Shown: positions 21,158 to 32,439 of the stretch, piece after piece
Position numbering within the stretch: position 1 is the first letter of the stretch
Layout of the letters: each line of letters begins with the position of its first letter
Origin: Clarkia xantiana subsp. parviflora
Taxonomy: Eukaryota > Streptophyta > Magnoliopsida > Myrtales > Onagraceae
Reading direction: 5' to 3'
Assembly: GCA_036873135.1 (NCBI GenBank)
Contig: JAPTYO010000002.1
Span: forward strand, 47,979,452-48,043,451
DNA: 64,000 nucleotides
The notes under the pieces: model-generated
Databases searched by the model: none
Told to the model about the DNA's origin: nothing
The model's input: the letters and a program-made list of their open reading frames with translations, nothing else
Position numbers and translations under genes: made by a program

Positions 21158-21874
21158 TGTTGGGTTACGATTAAATGACACATACTAGAGCCAAGTACGT
21201 TTATTGGCGAGATTGACGACCAACCTTGTTAAGAATGGTGAAACAAAGGTAAAAGGTCGACTATCATCTTTTGAGGAAGTCGATTTTCAGAACATGATTG
21301 ATTAAGATAGAAGCGACCAAGCTACCAGATCTCTATTTTAAAGAGTAAGTCGTGTCGACTATCAAAAACTCTCTCAGAAGTAAACCTTCCTCCTATGGAA
21401 ATGTACAGGTGGTGACCTGCTTACACTGTTGAAGGAAGAAACCTTCTTGACTAAGGAAAGGTACAGGTGGCGACCTGCTTCCACCACCCTAGAAGTAAAC
21501 CTTCATCCTAAGGAAAGGTACAAGTGGCGACCTGCTTGTCACCTACTTAGGCCGACTCTGGACAAAACCGTCCCCAGAGGGTAACCGCCCCACAAAGTCG
21601 GTAACATTTTCCCTATAAATAGGGGCTCACTTTCATTATTTAATCTAATATCTATCAATTACTCTATATAATTCTCTCGATATTCATTGACTTAAGCTTC
21701 AGAGGGGAATCAGGGGCCATCCCCACCTCTTTTCAGGTCCTCGCCTAGCACAAAGCCGTCAAAGGAAACTAAGTGTCCACGCGACCAAGAAAGATACCTG
21801 AGTGAGCTAGCTCCCAGAGATATCTTGAAGTCCACTACTCGAAGTTTCAAGGCCACGTTATTTTAATCCCAACA
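21158..21874 (+). repeat. TE-G 5' LTR (717 bp)
   Basis: TGTTGGGTTACG ... ATCCCAACA. U3 has three repeats of about 55-60 bp centred on CAGGTGGCGACCTG (21405-21535). TATA box TATAAATA at 21614-21621. Shared leader motif 'gacttaagcttcagagggg' at about 21689. Confidence 0.93.
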
Positions 21875-21876
21875 TT

Positions 21877-21892
21877 TGGCGCCGTCTCTGGG
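21877..21892 (+). other. TE-G primer binding site
   Basis: TGGCGCCGTCTCTGGG two bases after the LTR. Confidence 0.8.
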
Positions 21893-21909
21893 AAACAGAT
21901 CAAAAAGTC

Positions 21910-24029
21910 ATGACCTACAAGAAGAACAAGATGCCAAACCATGTGGCTGAGGAGATGGGAAACACTCAAGCAAGTCCCACCACCTCAAGACCCACACCAC
22001 AAGAAGACCCACCAATGCCACAAGCTAATGGTACTTGTGGCGAAGAGAATCTCAGCCATTACAAGTCACTACCAAATATGAAAGAGGCGAGAACCGTCCC
22101 TCAGGCTGTCCCTCAGGAGATAACGGCGGCCTTCTGGAAACAAGCCCAGGCAGGAATGGTTCCTGACAAAAGGGAACCTACTCGAGAAGTCTCCCAAAAG
22201 GAAGAGGTGGCTTCCAGTGTGAAGATCATGGAAAAGGATCTCCCAGAGAAGGCCCCCAAAACGCCAGAGGGTGAAATGGCGAGCAAAAACCCTGTCCTAT
22301 TCACTATAGGACAGGTAGAAGAATTACTGGAGAAGAAAAGAAGAGGAGCGAGTGATCTACTTATCGTTCGCGACCACATTTCTCACCCTTTCTCCAAGAG
22401 GTTAATCCATACTCGAGTCCCTCCGCAAATCTTTGCGAGAAACATCGAGGACTACACAGGCGAGGGAGACCCAGTTCGCCATATCAACGCCCATAACTCT
22501 TCCCACCTAGGAAGAGGGGCAACACCGGACCCCTACGCGGAGTTCTTCGCCACAACTCTAAAGGAAGAGGCGTCTACCTGGTTCTATGGTCTTCCAGATA
22601 ACTCGATCGACTCATGGGAAGAGTTGAAGGCCAAGTTTATAGAGGGTCACATAGGCCAAAGATAACACCTTAAGAGTATGGATTTTTTGGATAAAATTGA
22701 GCAAGGTCCTGATGAAACCTTAGCTAATTATTATACTAGATAGCATAAGATACTTCAGCAACTGAATGAAGACGCCACTGATGGCGAGTCGATCAGGACC
22801 TTCTGGAGGGGTCTCAGGGTACAAAGTCGAGCCTTGAAGGATAGCATGGTGATGAAGCCAGTACGAAAGATTGACGCTCTCGCCATCAAGGTTAAGAAGT
22901 ACATCAACTTGGAGAGGTCACATGAAAGATCGCCCATGGAAGTCAAAAGGCTGAATACTCCAACCAAGGCCGAAGAAAGTTCTGTTTCTCGACCATCCAA
23001 GAGAGAAGAAAGACGAGAGGAACTTTTCGACAAGGAAATCGCCTGGGAATGAAGAGGGAGCCTAATCCTTATTCCGAAAAATTCGCTCCACTCACACACC
23101 ATATATATGTGGTGCTTCAAGAGATGGAGAAACTTAGACTTGATGATCCCCGACAGGAAAAGCCCGATGGGATCTCAGATGAGCGACTATTGTCGTTACC
23201 ATCGAGTTCAAGGGCACGACACGAACGAATGTGTTGCTCTGAAACACGACATTGAGGCGCTAATTTGAAGAGATTAATTGTTAAAGTTTATCGAAAAGCG
23301 CTCCTAAGCGCCCAAAAAACGAAGTTGTAGCCCTCATAGGAATTCTCGATCTCCCCCCATAACAATCCAACCCCGACTCAACAGGGAACGATAAATGTCA
23401 TCGCCGGAGGATTTGCTTCTAGAGGACAAACTATCCTCGTCCGGGAAGTCTATGCTGCTCGAACATTGCATGAGGATGAAGGCAGGACACAGGAGGAAAT
23501 CGACCCGATAACCATAAGGTTCACCACTGACGACTTAATGATTGTCACTCATCCTCATGATGACGCCTTAGTCATCACTGCCACAATAGCAGAGTATGAA
23601 GTAAAGAGGATTCTCATCGACAGTGGGAGCTCGACGGACATACTCTTTTACGAAGCCTTCCAAAATTTGGGGCTAACTGGAAGAGATCTATTCAACGTCG
23701 ACTTTCCCCTCATAGGATTCGCCGGAAGAGCTACCTATCCAATGGGAGCCATCAAGCTGCCAATGATTCTGGGAAAGGGAAAAACAACCCTTACAATTGA
23801 GGTGCTTTTTGTGGTCGTCGACGCCGCCTCCTCATATAACGCCATCATCGGAAGAACTACTCTCAATCCTCATCATATAATCCCGTCAACTGCTTATCAA
23901 GTAATGAGGTTTCTGACACTACAAGGGATAGGGGAAGTAAGAGGAGATCAAACCGCATCCCGACGATGCTACGTTATCTCAATGCGGCGTCGCAATCATA
24001 GAGAAGTCATAGAAACTGCGCCTAATTAA
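21910..24029 (+). pseudogene. gag: gag-protease of TE-G
   Basis: Starts MTYKKNKMPNHVAEEMG at 21910. Capsid core has GEGDPVRHINAHNSSHLG, ASTWFYGL and ELKAKFIEG. It is cut by CAA to TAA at 22663 and a stop near 22741, and continues with WRGLRVQSRALKDSM. The knuckle YCRYHRVQGHDTNEC near 23190 is C-x2-H-x4-H-x4-C. Protease (from about 23390) has ILIDSGSSTDILFYEAF, with DSG rather than the DGG of the other families, and ends in GEVRGDQTASRRCYV. TE-H has the same protein on the other strand. Inactive through stops and frameshifts. Confidence 0.88.
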
Positions 24030-24175
24030 GAAAGCAATTTTGTATATCTTTTAAGGCTAATGTTTGTCTTACGATGCTTTTTGTGTGAAACTCAGGAAGG
24101 ATAAATAAATATAAAGCCTCTTGAGGCCCCTTTTATTTCAAGATTTCCGAGTTCTTCCGTCAAAATATTCAAAAA

Positions 24176-25060
24176 TCGACTATCGACAATCTGATATCAA
24201 CTAAATCACTCAGAATTACTCGATGAAGAGGTGGCGTCGAGGAAGAGCTTTTTCCAAATCGAGAGCGACCATCAAAGATCTAATTTCTACTAAATCACAC
24301 AGATCGGTCGACAACTCGAAAGAGGTTAAGTATTGAAGAGCTTTATCTAAATCTAGAGCGACCATCAAAGATCTGATATCTCCTAAATCACTCAGATCGG
24401 TCGCCTACTCGAAAGAGGTTAAGTATTGAAGATCTTTTTCCAAATCGAGAGTGACCATCAAAGATCTGATATCTACTAAATCAGTCAGATCGGTCGACTA
24501 CTCGAAAGAGGTTAAGTATTGAAGAGCTTTTTCCAAATCGAGAGCGACCATCAAAGATCTGATATCTACTAAATCACTCAGATCGGTAGACTACTCGAAA
24601 GAGGTTAAGTATTGAAGAGCTTTTTCCAAATCGAGAGCGACCATCAAAGATCTGATATCTACTAAATAACTCAGATCGGTCGACTACTCGAAAGAGGTTA
24701 TGTATTGAAGAGCTTTTTCCAAATCGAGAGCGACCATTAAAGATCTGATATCTACTAAATCACTCAGATCGGTCGACTACTCGAAAGAGGTTAAGTATTG
24801 AATAGCTTTTTCCAAATCGAGAGCGACCATCAAAGATCTGATATCTACTAAATCACTCAGATCGATCGACTACTCGAAAGAGGTTAAGTATTGGGGAACT
24901 ACTGCCAAATCAAGAGTTGACCATCAAAGATCTGATATCAACTAAATCACTCAGATCAGTCGACTACTTGAAGAAGTACTGTAAGCTGATCTTCTCAAAG
25001 TCATATATCGATCATCCGGAATATGATATCAACCAAATCACTCAGAAGGATCTATGACTC
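24176..25060. repeat. 93-bp tandem array between gag-pro and aORF of TE-G
   Basis: About nine copies, period 93 bp (checked at 24309 and 24402), with core 'aaagatctgatatctactaa' and 'ctactcgaaagaggttaag'. Edge copies are diverged, inner copies nearly identical. Confidence 0.93.
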
Positions 25061-25330
25061 AGAAGGCAGGTTTGATTTTCTAAGGATAAAATCCTCCTTA
25101 AATATTAATTATCGATTATATAGAGTTTAAACGTTTCGCTCTAGAAAATCGGTTAAGAGCCTTATTCTTGAAAAGGTATAATTCTTATCTTGGGTAAATT
25201 TATCACGAGAATGATTGGAAGTAAGGATGAATGCACGAGAACTGTCAAATAGAAGGCTCCCTTCTATCATTAATAAATATGGATTACATAAAGTCGGAAT
25301 TACAAAAGGATGGGAAAAGAAAAAGTAAAT

Positions 25331-26093
25331 CTATACGAAGTCTTTCCTACTCTTGGCCTCCTTCGCTAAGTAATCTCGAAGGATCCCCACCTTCGAGAAA
25401 TGAAAACTAGGGTCCATGGTCCTGATATCCGCCACCACAGAAGCGAAGCTGGAAAGAAGCATCTGCCCACTGGCCATGGCGGCGTCAATTTGAAAATCAG
25501 CGCTAGCCATATAGTCAGAACTGATCTTGGGGGAAGACTTCTTGTGCTCCTCTATCTCTGCATTCAACAAAGCGATCTCCTCTTGATGATAAGCCACCTT
25601 GGCACGAAAAAACCTTAAGAAAGCGGCGGAGGTACAGTGAGCATCATCCATCAGTGCTCCAAAATTCATGAAGGCCCTCACTGTGTCCTTCAGAGAGGCG
25701 ACTTCCTCGATCATATTAGCGGAGGCCCTTACAGTGTCTTCTAGGGAGGCGAGATCTTTGGCCATAATGGCGAAGTCCTCCTTCAGACGACGAAGTTCCT
25801 CTTCTAGGCGGGTATTTTCTCCCCGGAGGTGTTGCACCTCCTTGCCTCCGACTCCACCGAGGCGAGCTTCCCCTTTAAAGAGGAAACTTCTTCACCCAAG
25901 TCGATGAGCAGCTGACTGACTTGTAAAAAATTGCGGGTGGCCTGAAAGCATAGCGAGGGCCTTCATGATCGCTCAGATTACATAGGGTCACAGCTTTTAC
26001 GAAAGCGGCGCCAGACAATTTATTTTCTTTGGGAGACTCAGGAAAAGAAGGGATGAACCCTTGCGACCTACCTCTTTGGAACTGAGCAGCCAT
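25331..26093 (-). pseudogene. Antisense ORF of TE-G
   Basis: On the strand opposite to gag, ending towards it. Candidate start MAAQFQRGR at 26093. Downstream comes a heptad-rich region (QLLIDLGEEVSSLKGKLASV, then ENTRLEEELRRLKEDFAIMA), then SSDYMASADFQID and DPSFHFSKV, the conserved aORF C-terminal module. A frame change around 25830-25900 and a possible intron (strong donor AGAGGTAGGT near 26072, acceptor tttcag near 25945) mean the exact exon structure is unresolved. No Transposase_28-like block is seen, so this copy may be an internally deleted aORF. Stop at 25331. Confidence 0.65.
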
Positions 26094-26292
26094 GGGATTC
26101 TAAGAAAGGCATCGAAGGAAAGAAGCTTCTCGAGTTGGATTGGAAGGACCAGCAGTGGCGATTCCAAAAAGAATTCTCTCTTCAGGAGCGCAGGGACGAG
26201 GCGAGCTAGGGTTAATGAAGAAAGCACTATAGTGATTCGCCAGGATTACTAAAAATGACAGCAGGAGGTAAGAAGTGAAAAGTAAATGGTGG

Positions 26293-26300
26293 TATTTATA
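26293..26300 (-). promoter_or_regulatory. TATA box of TE-G antisense gene
   Basis: TATAAATA on minus, about 200 bp before the candidate ATG at 26093, followed by a CT-rich leader. Same arrangement as in TE-A and TE-B. Confidence 0.6.
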
Positions 26301-26602
26301 CTAAGAAGTATTAACCGCTTAAAATTCCCAATGAAGTTTTCCCGAGGTCAGGCATTCATTGGGTCATTCCCTGACAACCTGATCATACCTGTCAAGAGCT
26401 TATCGAGGTGACTCTCCAGCTTCTCCAAGACCAACGGTCAGGAAAGCCATAGGGACTAGCATCTCGACTCTACTAAAGGTATCCTATTTTAGCCTATCCA
26501 GCTGAGGTTAAGTGAACTAATAGAGACAAAATCTCGCTCGAACATGTTCAAGAATTATATTCGACTCAAGACCTCCTCTTCATAAATGAAGCTGACGACT
26601 TA

Positions 26603-26617
26603 AGTCTTGGGGGCAAG
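26603..26617 (+). other. TE-G polypurine tract
   Basis: 'agtcttgggggcaag' directly before the 3' LTR. TE-B has the equivalent 'cttgggggcaaa' on minus. Confidence 0.72.
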
Positions 26618-27344
26618 TGTTGGGTTACGATTAAACGACACAGACTAGAGCCAAGTATGTTTATTGGCAAGATTGACGAATCGACGACTAACCTTGTTTG
26701 GAATGGTGAAACAAAGGTAATAGGTCGACTATCATCTTTTGAGGAAGTCGACTTTCAGAACATGATTGATAAAGATAGAAGCGACCAAGCTACCAGATCT
26801 CTATTTTAAAGAGTAAGTCGAGTCAACTATCAAAAACTCTCTCAGAAATAAACCTTCCTCCTAAGGAAAGGTACAGGTGGCGACCTGCTTCTACTGTTGA
26901 AGGAATAAACCTTCTTGACTAAGGAAATGTACAGGTGGCGACCTGCTTCCACCACCCTAGAAGTAAACTTTCCTCCTAAGGAAAGGTACAGGTGGCGACC
27001 TGCTTGTCACCTACTTAGGCCGACTATGGACAAAACCCTCCCAGAGAGTAACCGCCCCACAAAGTCGGTAACATTTTCCCTATAAATAGGGGCTCACTTT
27101 CATTATTTAATCTAAGATCTATAAATTACTCTATATTATTCTCTCGATATACATTACTGACTTAAGCTTCGGAGTGGAATCAGGGACAATCCCCACCTCT
27201 TTTCAGGTCCTCGCCTGGCACAAAGCTGCCAAAGGAAACTAACTCTCCACGCGACCAAGAAAGATACCTGAGTGAGCTAGCTCCCGACGAGATCTAGAAG
27301 TCAACTACTCGAAGTTCCAAGGCCACTTCATTTTGATCCCAACA
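26618..27344 (+). repeat. TE-G 3' LTR (727 bp)
   Basis: Partner of 21158-21874, with an 8-bp indel and scattered substitutions. TATA box TATAAATA at 27081-27088. Confidence 0.93.
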
Positions 27345-27683
27345 CTGGGGAAGAAAGACAAGGAAAGAGAGGCTTTCAAAGTAGAAAACATCATTCTTCG
27401 CGAGAAAGTCGACGTGCTGCAGAATAAAATGTCGAGCTTGACGGGCTCAGCAGCTAGAGCTGTTAATGATTACAAAGCAAGTCTTGCTTATCAAGCTGAC
27501 ATTACGGTTGCTGCTTCTGACCTACTATTCCCCTCCCTTAAGGAGATTGTGGCTAACTTAAGAGCGTATCAACCTGATTTTCCTTTTTCTCAAGTCCCCC
27601 TTCTCCAACAAAATTTGGAGATTCCTATCGAGGAGGGTGATAGCTTTGTTGTTTCTTCATCCAAGGAAAAATATGCTTTATAA

Positions 27684-28097
27684 GTAGCTGTTGTTTAGAT
27701 TTCTAGGATGCTTTCTTTTGATTAATTCCTTGTGTAATGAATTCTATCTTCAATAATGAAAGTTCTACCAGAATTTATAGATTTATTATCTTTATTTAGA
27801 TTCTGCCAGCGTCGTGTTTATCAATTTAAAATTGTAAACACTAACCTTTTGGGCGAATAGTCGGCTTTTTAAGAAGTCGATGATCGAGATTGTAGGCGTC
27901 GATCTTCTATCGAGTTGTCGACGTACCTAGGCTTTATCGCTATTTCAGACATGCCGCCTTGGGCGGCTTGTTGATTTATAGGCGTTGCTCTTCTATCGAA
28001 TTGTCGACGTTTCTCGGCTTGGTCGCCCTTTTTAGGTACTGGCGTCGATGATTGATTCGCAGACGCTATCTTTCTATCAATTTGTCGACGTACCTAG
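27684..28097. other. TE-H spacer and left part of its tandem array
   Basis: From 27684 to 27830 AT-rich sequence follows the aORF stop. From about 27840, diverged copies of the TE-H array unit ('cttctatcgagttgtcgacg') run up to the TE-D insertion. The array resumes after TE-D at 58399. Confidence 0.75.
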
Positions 28098-29006
28098 TGT
28101 TGCGTCCTGGATGAACTGGGTCATGTGGACGCGTCTGTCTTAGTGGTTGAGCGGGTTTTTGGGCTGTCACCCTTCGTCTGAAAGAGGTTTTTGCCTTGTG
28201 TCGATGACGAGTGTTCGGTTTTGTCGCTGAGTCTTGGAAAAGCCTGTGTCTCAAAAGACGGTTGTGTCCCAGGAGGCGTCTGAGTCTCGGGAAATGGTTG
28301 TGTCTCGGGAGGCGTCTGTGTCTCGGGAAACGGTTGAGTCTCAGGAAAGCGGATGTGTCTCGGGAAAGCGGATGGCAGTTGTGCACAAGTCTAAGCGTCT
28401 GGGGCGCTGATTCCTGCACGAAGGGCCAGTACTAGCACGGAGAAGGGGGGGTGCTAGTGGAGCCCTCTCCGATGCCTAAGTCACTATAGGGCTAAAAAGG
28501 TAATCTTAGAGAGAGAAAGTATTTCTAGAGAGAAGTCTGAGCTCAAAATACCAAAGTTGGGCAAATGAGAGGATGTGTGAAAATGGGTGGCCAATGCCTC
28601 CTATTTATAGGCTTCCTTGGGACCGGATACGGTTCTAAAGCGGTTTGATGACGGTTCAAAAACAAGCGGTAACCGTCATCCATATTGACAATGCGCGAAC
28701 TTGACTTCTCTACACGTAACGGTAATCGCGTAAACGGTAATCGCGCAATACCCGTAGTGCAATCCGGACCTCGTCGAATTTGGGCAATTCGGCGAGGTCC
28801 GGCTTGCCGCGCAACCTGGAGGTCCGGATTGCAAGAAATCCGAACGTCCGGGTTGTTTGCAATCCGGAGGTCCGGTCAGGACGCGCGTAACGCGCTTCCG
28901 GACCGTTTTGACCCTTGGGAGACATTTTTCAAGCCGTGATGTAATTTTGATGTGTTTACGAGGCCCGAAATATAAATACGAACTCGAATTGGACACATAT
29001 CCATCA
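28098..29006 (-). repeat. TE-D 3' LTR (909 bp)
   Basis: TGTTGCGTCCTGG ... ATATCCATCA. TATA box TATAAATA on minus (28602-28609). Leader hairpin arms ACTAGCAC (28431-28438) and GTGCTAGT (28451-28458). U3 carries several direct and inverted TCCGG-containing repeats (28745-28905). One of these, near 28820, is missing from the other LTR. Confidence 0.93.
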
Positions 29007-29974
29007 CTTGCCCACGAGTCAAGTAACGGTTTAAAACCTTTCTTGTCTCTATTTTAAGTCAGGATACGCGTCCAATTTGAGCTTGACGCTAACCTTCCGG
29101 TTTTGATTGTTGGTTGGACGTAGAAGTCTTGATTTCGTACGTCCTTTGATTTTCCGACCGAGTGACTTTATTTCCTGTCATCACGGTTAGTGCAATAGAG
29201 AATGCGCATATGTAACGTGCGAACATGATTACCACTAGGGATATAACCAATTAGTAACATGTCATGCGGTCATGCTTTTATCAACATGCATGCATAAGTA
29301 ACGGTTATGGCAAGAACGTAATTATGTGATGCTAGAAATATAATCCGTATACTCTAAAATAACTTAGCGATTTGTAAATCATGAATCATGCGATATGAGA
29401 ACATGCATGTAGAACGACGAATTTGATATGCGTAATACCGAAATAATCATGTGCGTAGAGATAAATACTTAGAAGAGGGCGGAGTATAACGTAAGCACTT
29501 AGGCGTGGGTGTAGGTGAATTACTCATTTGATCCTTATCATCAAGGAATCTCTTGGAAGTAGTCGTTTGTTGCCTTGATACCTTAGAGAAATATTTTCTT
29601 AAGTGTTGTCATGTTTGCTCTTCGCGGTTCGTCACATTAGTCGCACCGCTTGCATGATAGCTTCTTGGGACGTTGGCCACTTTTGTTGCACGTATCAATT
29701 TTGCTATGCGCGTTGACTTTGCTATGCGCGTTGACTCTGCTATGCGCGTTGACTTCAATGGTTTTATATTGGTAATGATAGCTTAGGCGGTGTATTGTTG
29801 AGCATCATGTATAGGCCGTCGGTCATTGTCTGCAAACATTTTAAAACACTTAGAAAATATTTAAACGATATCTAATGCTTGTTACCATAGATGTCGTTGT
29901 ATGAGCCTTATCGATGAGCGTCATAGGTGTGCTTAGGAGGCATAGCTACTTGTTGTATGCAATCCATCTTTGTA
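29007..29974. other. TE-D polypurine tract and 3' spacer
   Basis: Minus strand GACTCGTGGGCAAG (29007-29020) abuts the LTR as the polypurine tract. The rest has no gene. 29690-29755 has three copies of 'tttgctatgcgcgttgact', and 29785-29940 is homologous to TE-E 950-1110. Confidence 0.65.
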
Positions 29975-30330
29975 GACATGTATGTACGTACATGGAAACA
30001 CTTAGAAAATATTTTCTCCTTGTCGCCATGCATCCTTGTCGACATGTATGTACGTACATGGAAACACTTAGAAAATATTTTCTCCTTATCGACATGCATC
30101 CTTGTCGACATGTATGTACGTACATGGAAACACTTAGAAAATATTTTCTCCTCGTCGACATGCATCCTTGTCGACATGTATGTACGTACATGGAAACACT
30201 TAGAAAATATTTTCTCCTCGTCGACATGCATCCTGTCGACATGTATGTACGTACATGGAAACACTTAGAAAATATTTTCTCCTCGTCGACATGCATCCTT
30301 GTCGACATGTATGTACGTACACTGTATGTG
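29975..30330. repeat. 66-bp minisatellite of TE-D
   Basis: Six units with starts at 29975, 30041, 30107, 30173, 30238 and 30304 (period 66, one copy 65). Core 'gtatgtacgtacatggaaac' includes the palindrome ATGTACGTACAT. Same minisatellite as in TE-E, but more homogeneous. Confidence 0.93.
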
Positions 30331-30557
30331 CGTATTTGCCCCCGCACTTAGAATCTCTTCACCATCCCTGGCTATGTACGCTGTATCCGAATGCTTGATC
30401 CGAACACAGGTTATATGCCAACTCCTGATAATATGCTGACACATAGTTGTATGCTGACAGCTTGCAATATGCTAACTGTCATCTTGAGCAAAACACTTAG
30501 AAATTATTCCACCCTTGTAATCTTGTATGCTGCGAGTATGAGCTCGATGTTGTCATG

Positions 30558-31265
30558 TGTTAGATCACGGTTGGAACTCCGGTACGGTCTTGATGGAAAT
30601 CCAAGGTCCTTCGCTCCACGTAATCCTACAAGAGGGGAATAAACAGGGCGGTGACCCAGAATCCCTCTCCGATGCTTAAATGAGTATCTCGTGGCAGGCA
30701 AAAGCAAGCAATAGTATGAGTATGTAATCGTGTCCTTGATCTGAGGTAACTTCTGCCTTTTTATAGGAGAAGAGTTACCTCAGTTACCTGATGAACCGCT
30801 GGGGCAGTTAGCCCACGATCCCGCTTATCTCGGCCATGATCCCGCTTATCTCGGCCACAATCCCGCTTATCTCGGCCAGATTCCGCTTATCTCGGCCACT
30901 ACTCTGATAGTGGGCGTGTTTTCGGCCTCAACCTCTGATAACAAGTCCCGACAAGTATCGGGGACTCCAGAGTTATCTCATTGTGTCACCGCTCGGGGCC
31001 CCTCGTCATCGTGACAGGGCCAACATCCTCAGGGATTCATCATCGGGGCCTACTTAATGGCATCTCATCGGGGCCTACTTAAAGGCATCTCATCGGAAGC
31101 ATCCAGCTCGCTTATCGGGACCGACCTCGTCGGGACCTCTCACCATCGGGACTCCTCTTGTCCGGACCCATCACATTGGTCTTCTTGACCTCTTTTAGGG
31201 CCCAATGGGCCTATTCACCGTTTACTCATCGTTAAAGGGCCTAACGGCTATAGCGAAACCCATCA
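30558..31265 (-). repeat. TE-B 3' LTR (708 bp)
   Basis: TGTTAGATCACGG ... AAACCCATCA. TATA box on minus is TATAAAAAGG near 30757-30766. U3 contains repeated 'ccgcttatctcggcca' (four copies, 30822-30898) and two 'cggggcctacttaa' repeats. Confidence 0.93.
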
Positions 31266-31588
31266 TTTGCCCCCAAGACATGAGGGACTGACAGTTCGTC
31301 GTCTCTTTCAACTCCCGACCTCTCGATATCGGTATCGGAGGTTTTATCCTTGACAGAATTTATTGACACGGATCTTCTCGTCCACGATTCCTCGATGCCT
31401 CGAGAATAGTCACCAAATCCGAGAAGACTCCTCGAGTACTCGGCCATTAAATGCAGCAGGTGACGAAGCGACGGTTTTGGCATCCATGCCTGATTTTTCT
31501 GAAAAAGCACTTTTCAGGCCGTTTCATCATTAACGTCTATTTCCGTTCTGCCCCCTTTTATCTCAACGACTCAGATTGAAACGCTTCG
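31266..31588. other. TE-B polypurine tract and spacer up to TE-C
   Basis: Minus strand GTCTTGGGGGCAAA at 31266-31279 is the polypurine tract. The rest is homologous to the TE-A spacer 6136-6290 and holds no gene. It ends in the target duplication CTTCG (31584-31588). Confidence 0.78.
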
Positions 31589-32439
31589 TGTTAGGTTCCG
31601 GGATTTGGGTCAACGGGTGATCGGCTCAAATCTCGTTCCGCACTGGAGGGGTGGGTGATCCAGTACTCTCGGGTTGCACTGTCTTAGCTTACGTCCTTCC
31701 TTCCGTAGCTCCTCTTCTCCTTGTGCCCTGCAGAAGGGGCAGTACCAGACACAGAGAGGGGGGGGTGGTGCCTGGTGAACCCTCTCCGATGCCTAAGTCA
31801 GTATCGTTTTTAGAGAGATAAAGCTAGAGAGATGTCAGAGCAAAATAATCCAAATTGCCAAGATGTCCAAATGAATTGTGAAGGTGGGGTATTTATAGGC
31901 AACGGTGTCATTAAGGTGGCTTAATGACATCGTTAGCCCTAAAACACAGTTAATTAACCTTTAAACGCATAATTAAGACTTTAGGATACGGAGAGGGTAG
32001 GCGGAGTAAACCGAGTATGGGAGTTCACAAGTGGTGTCGGGGCCCTTGGGGGGAAGGGAAATCCGACCCCCAAGGGTAGGGGTTGGGTGAGGGCACCCAA
32101 CCCCTCCTAGGGAGGATGGGGTTGGCCAACCCCATCCCTCCTAGGAGAGATCGGGTTGGCCGACCCGATCTCTCCTAGGTGAGATCGGGTTGGTCCACCC
32201 GATCTCCCCTAGGGGAGATCGGGTTGGCTGACCCGATCTCCCCTAGGGGAGGTCGGGTGTGGCCACCCAACCTCACCTAGGTGAGTTTGCCTCGGCCGGA
32301 CGGGCGCTTCGGCCTCGTCCGAGCCGTTGATGTTCTCGCGAAGTGTTCGGGTTGAAGTTTCGATTTGCAATAAATAATGGGATGATACAAATACAACGGT
32401 TCGGAAGTCAACGGGTTCAAATTGGGCGTATATCCATCA
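31589..32439 (-). repeat. TE-C 3' LTR (851 bp)
   Basis: TGTTAGGTTCCGGG ... TATATCCATCA. TATA box TATAAAT on minus (31891-31897). Leader hairpin arms 31745-31752 and 31768-31775, with 'ctctccgatgcctaagtcag' beside them. U3 holds a palindrome array. Confidence 0.94.
32079..32283. repeat. Array of palindromes in TE-C LTR U3 (second copy at 41889-42093)
   Basis: Six consecutive near-perfect inverted repeats of about 26-40 bp, most joined through CTAG or CCTAGG. The arms are of type 'gagatcgggttgg' and 'cgacccgatctc'. It sits about 180 bp upstream of the LTR TATA box. Present in both LTRs with a few compensating or neutral differences. Confidence 0.92.

Larger units (their letters stand above)
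21158..27344 (+). mobile_element. TE-G: complete plus-oriented gag-pro LTR retrotransposon
   Basis: 6187 bp, with LTRs 21158-21874 and 26618-27344 and a perfect 5-bp target duplication CTGGG (21153-21157 and 27345-27349). Inside: primer site, gag-pro on plus, a 93-bp tandem array, the aORF on minus, and a polypurine tract. LTRs differ at roughly 5-6 percent by eye, more than in TE-B, TE-C or TE-D. No pol beyond protease. Confidence 0.93.
20895..27683 (+). pseudogene. C-terminal exon of TE-H antisense gene, split by TE-G
   Basis: Exon begins at 20895 after a 3' splice site (tcttcatcaacag). It runs to 21157, is interrupted by TE-G with its CTGGG duplication, and resumes in the same frame at 27350, ending with a stop at 27681-27683. 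The first part is Lys/Glu-rich heptad sequence (ILREENAKLREDLKKA), so a coiled coil. The last part holds VNDYKASLAYQAD and QPDFPFSQ, the module shared by all aORFs here. One stop (TAG) near 20955. The Transposase_28-like N-terminus would lie to the left of TE-F and TE-E, outside the window. Confidence 0.75.

Noticed and set aside
22113..22379. Minus-strand 88-aa ORF opposite TE-G gag, and similar shadows at 8563-9090 and 44524-45210
   Set aside because: Antisense of well-supported coding sequence with no own homology or start signals.
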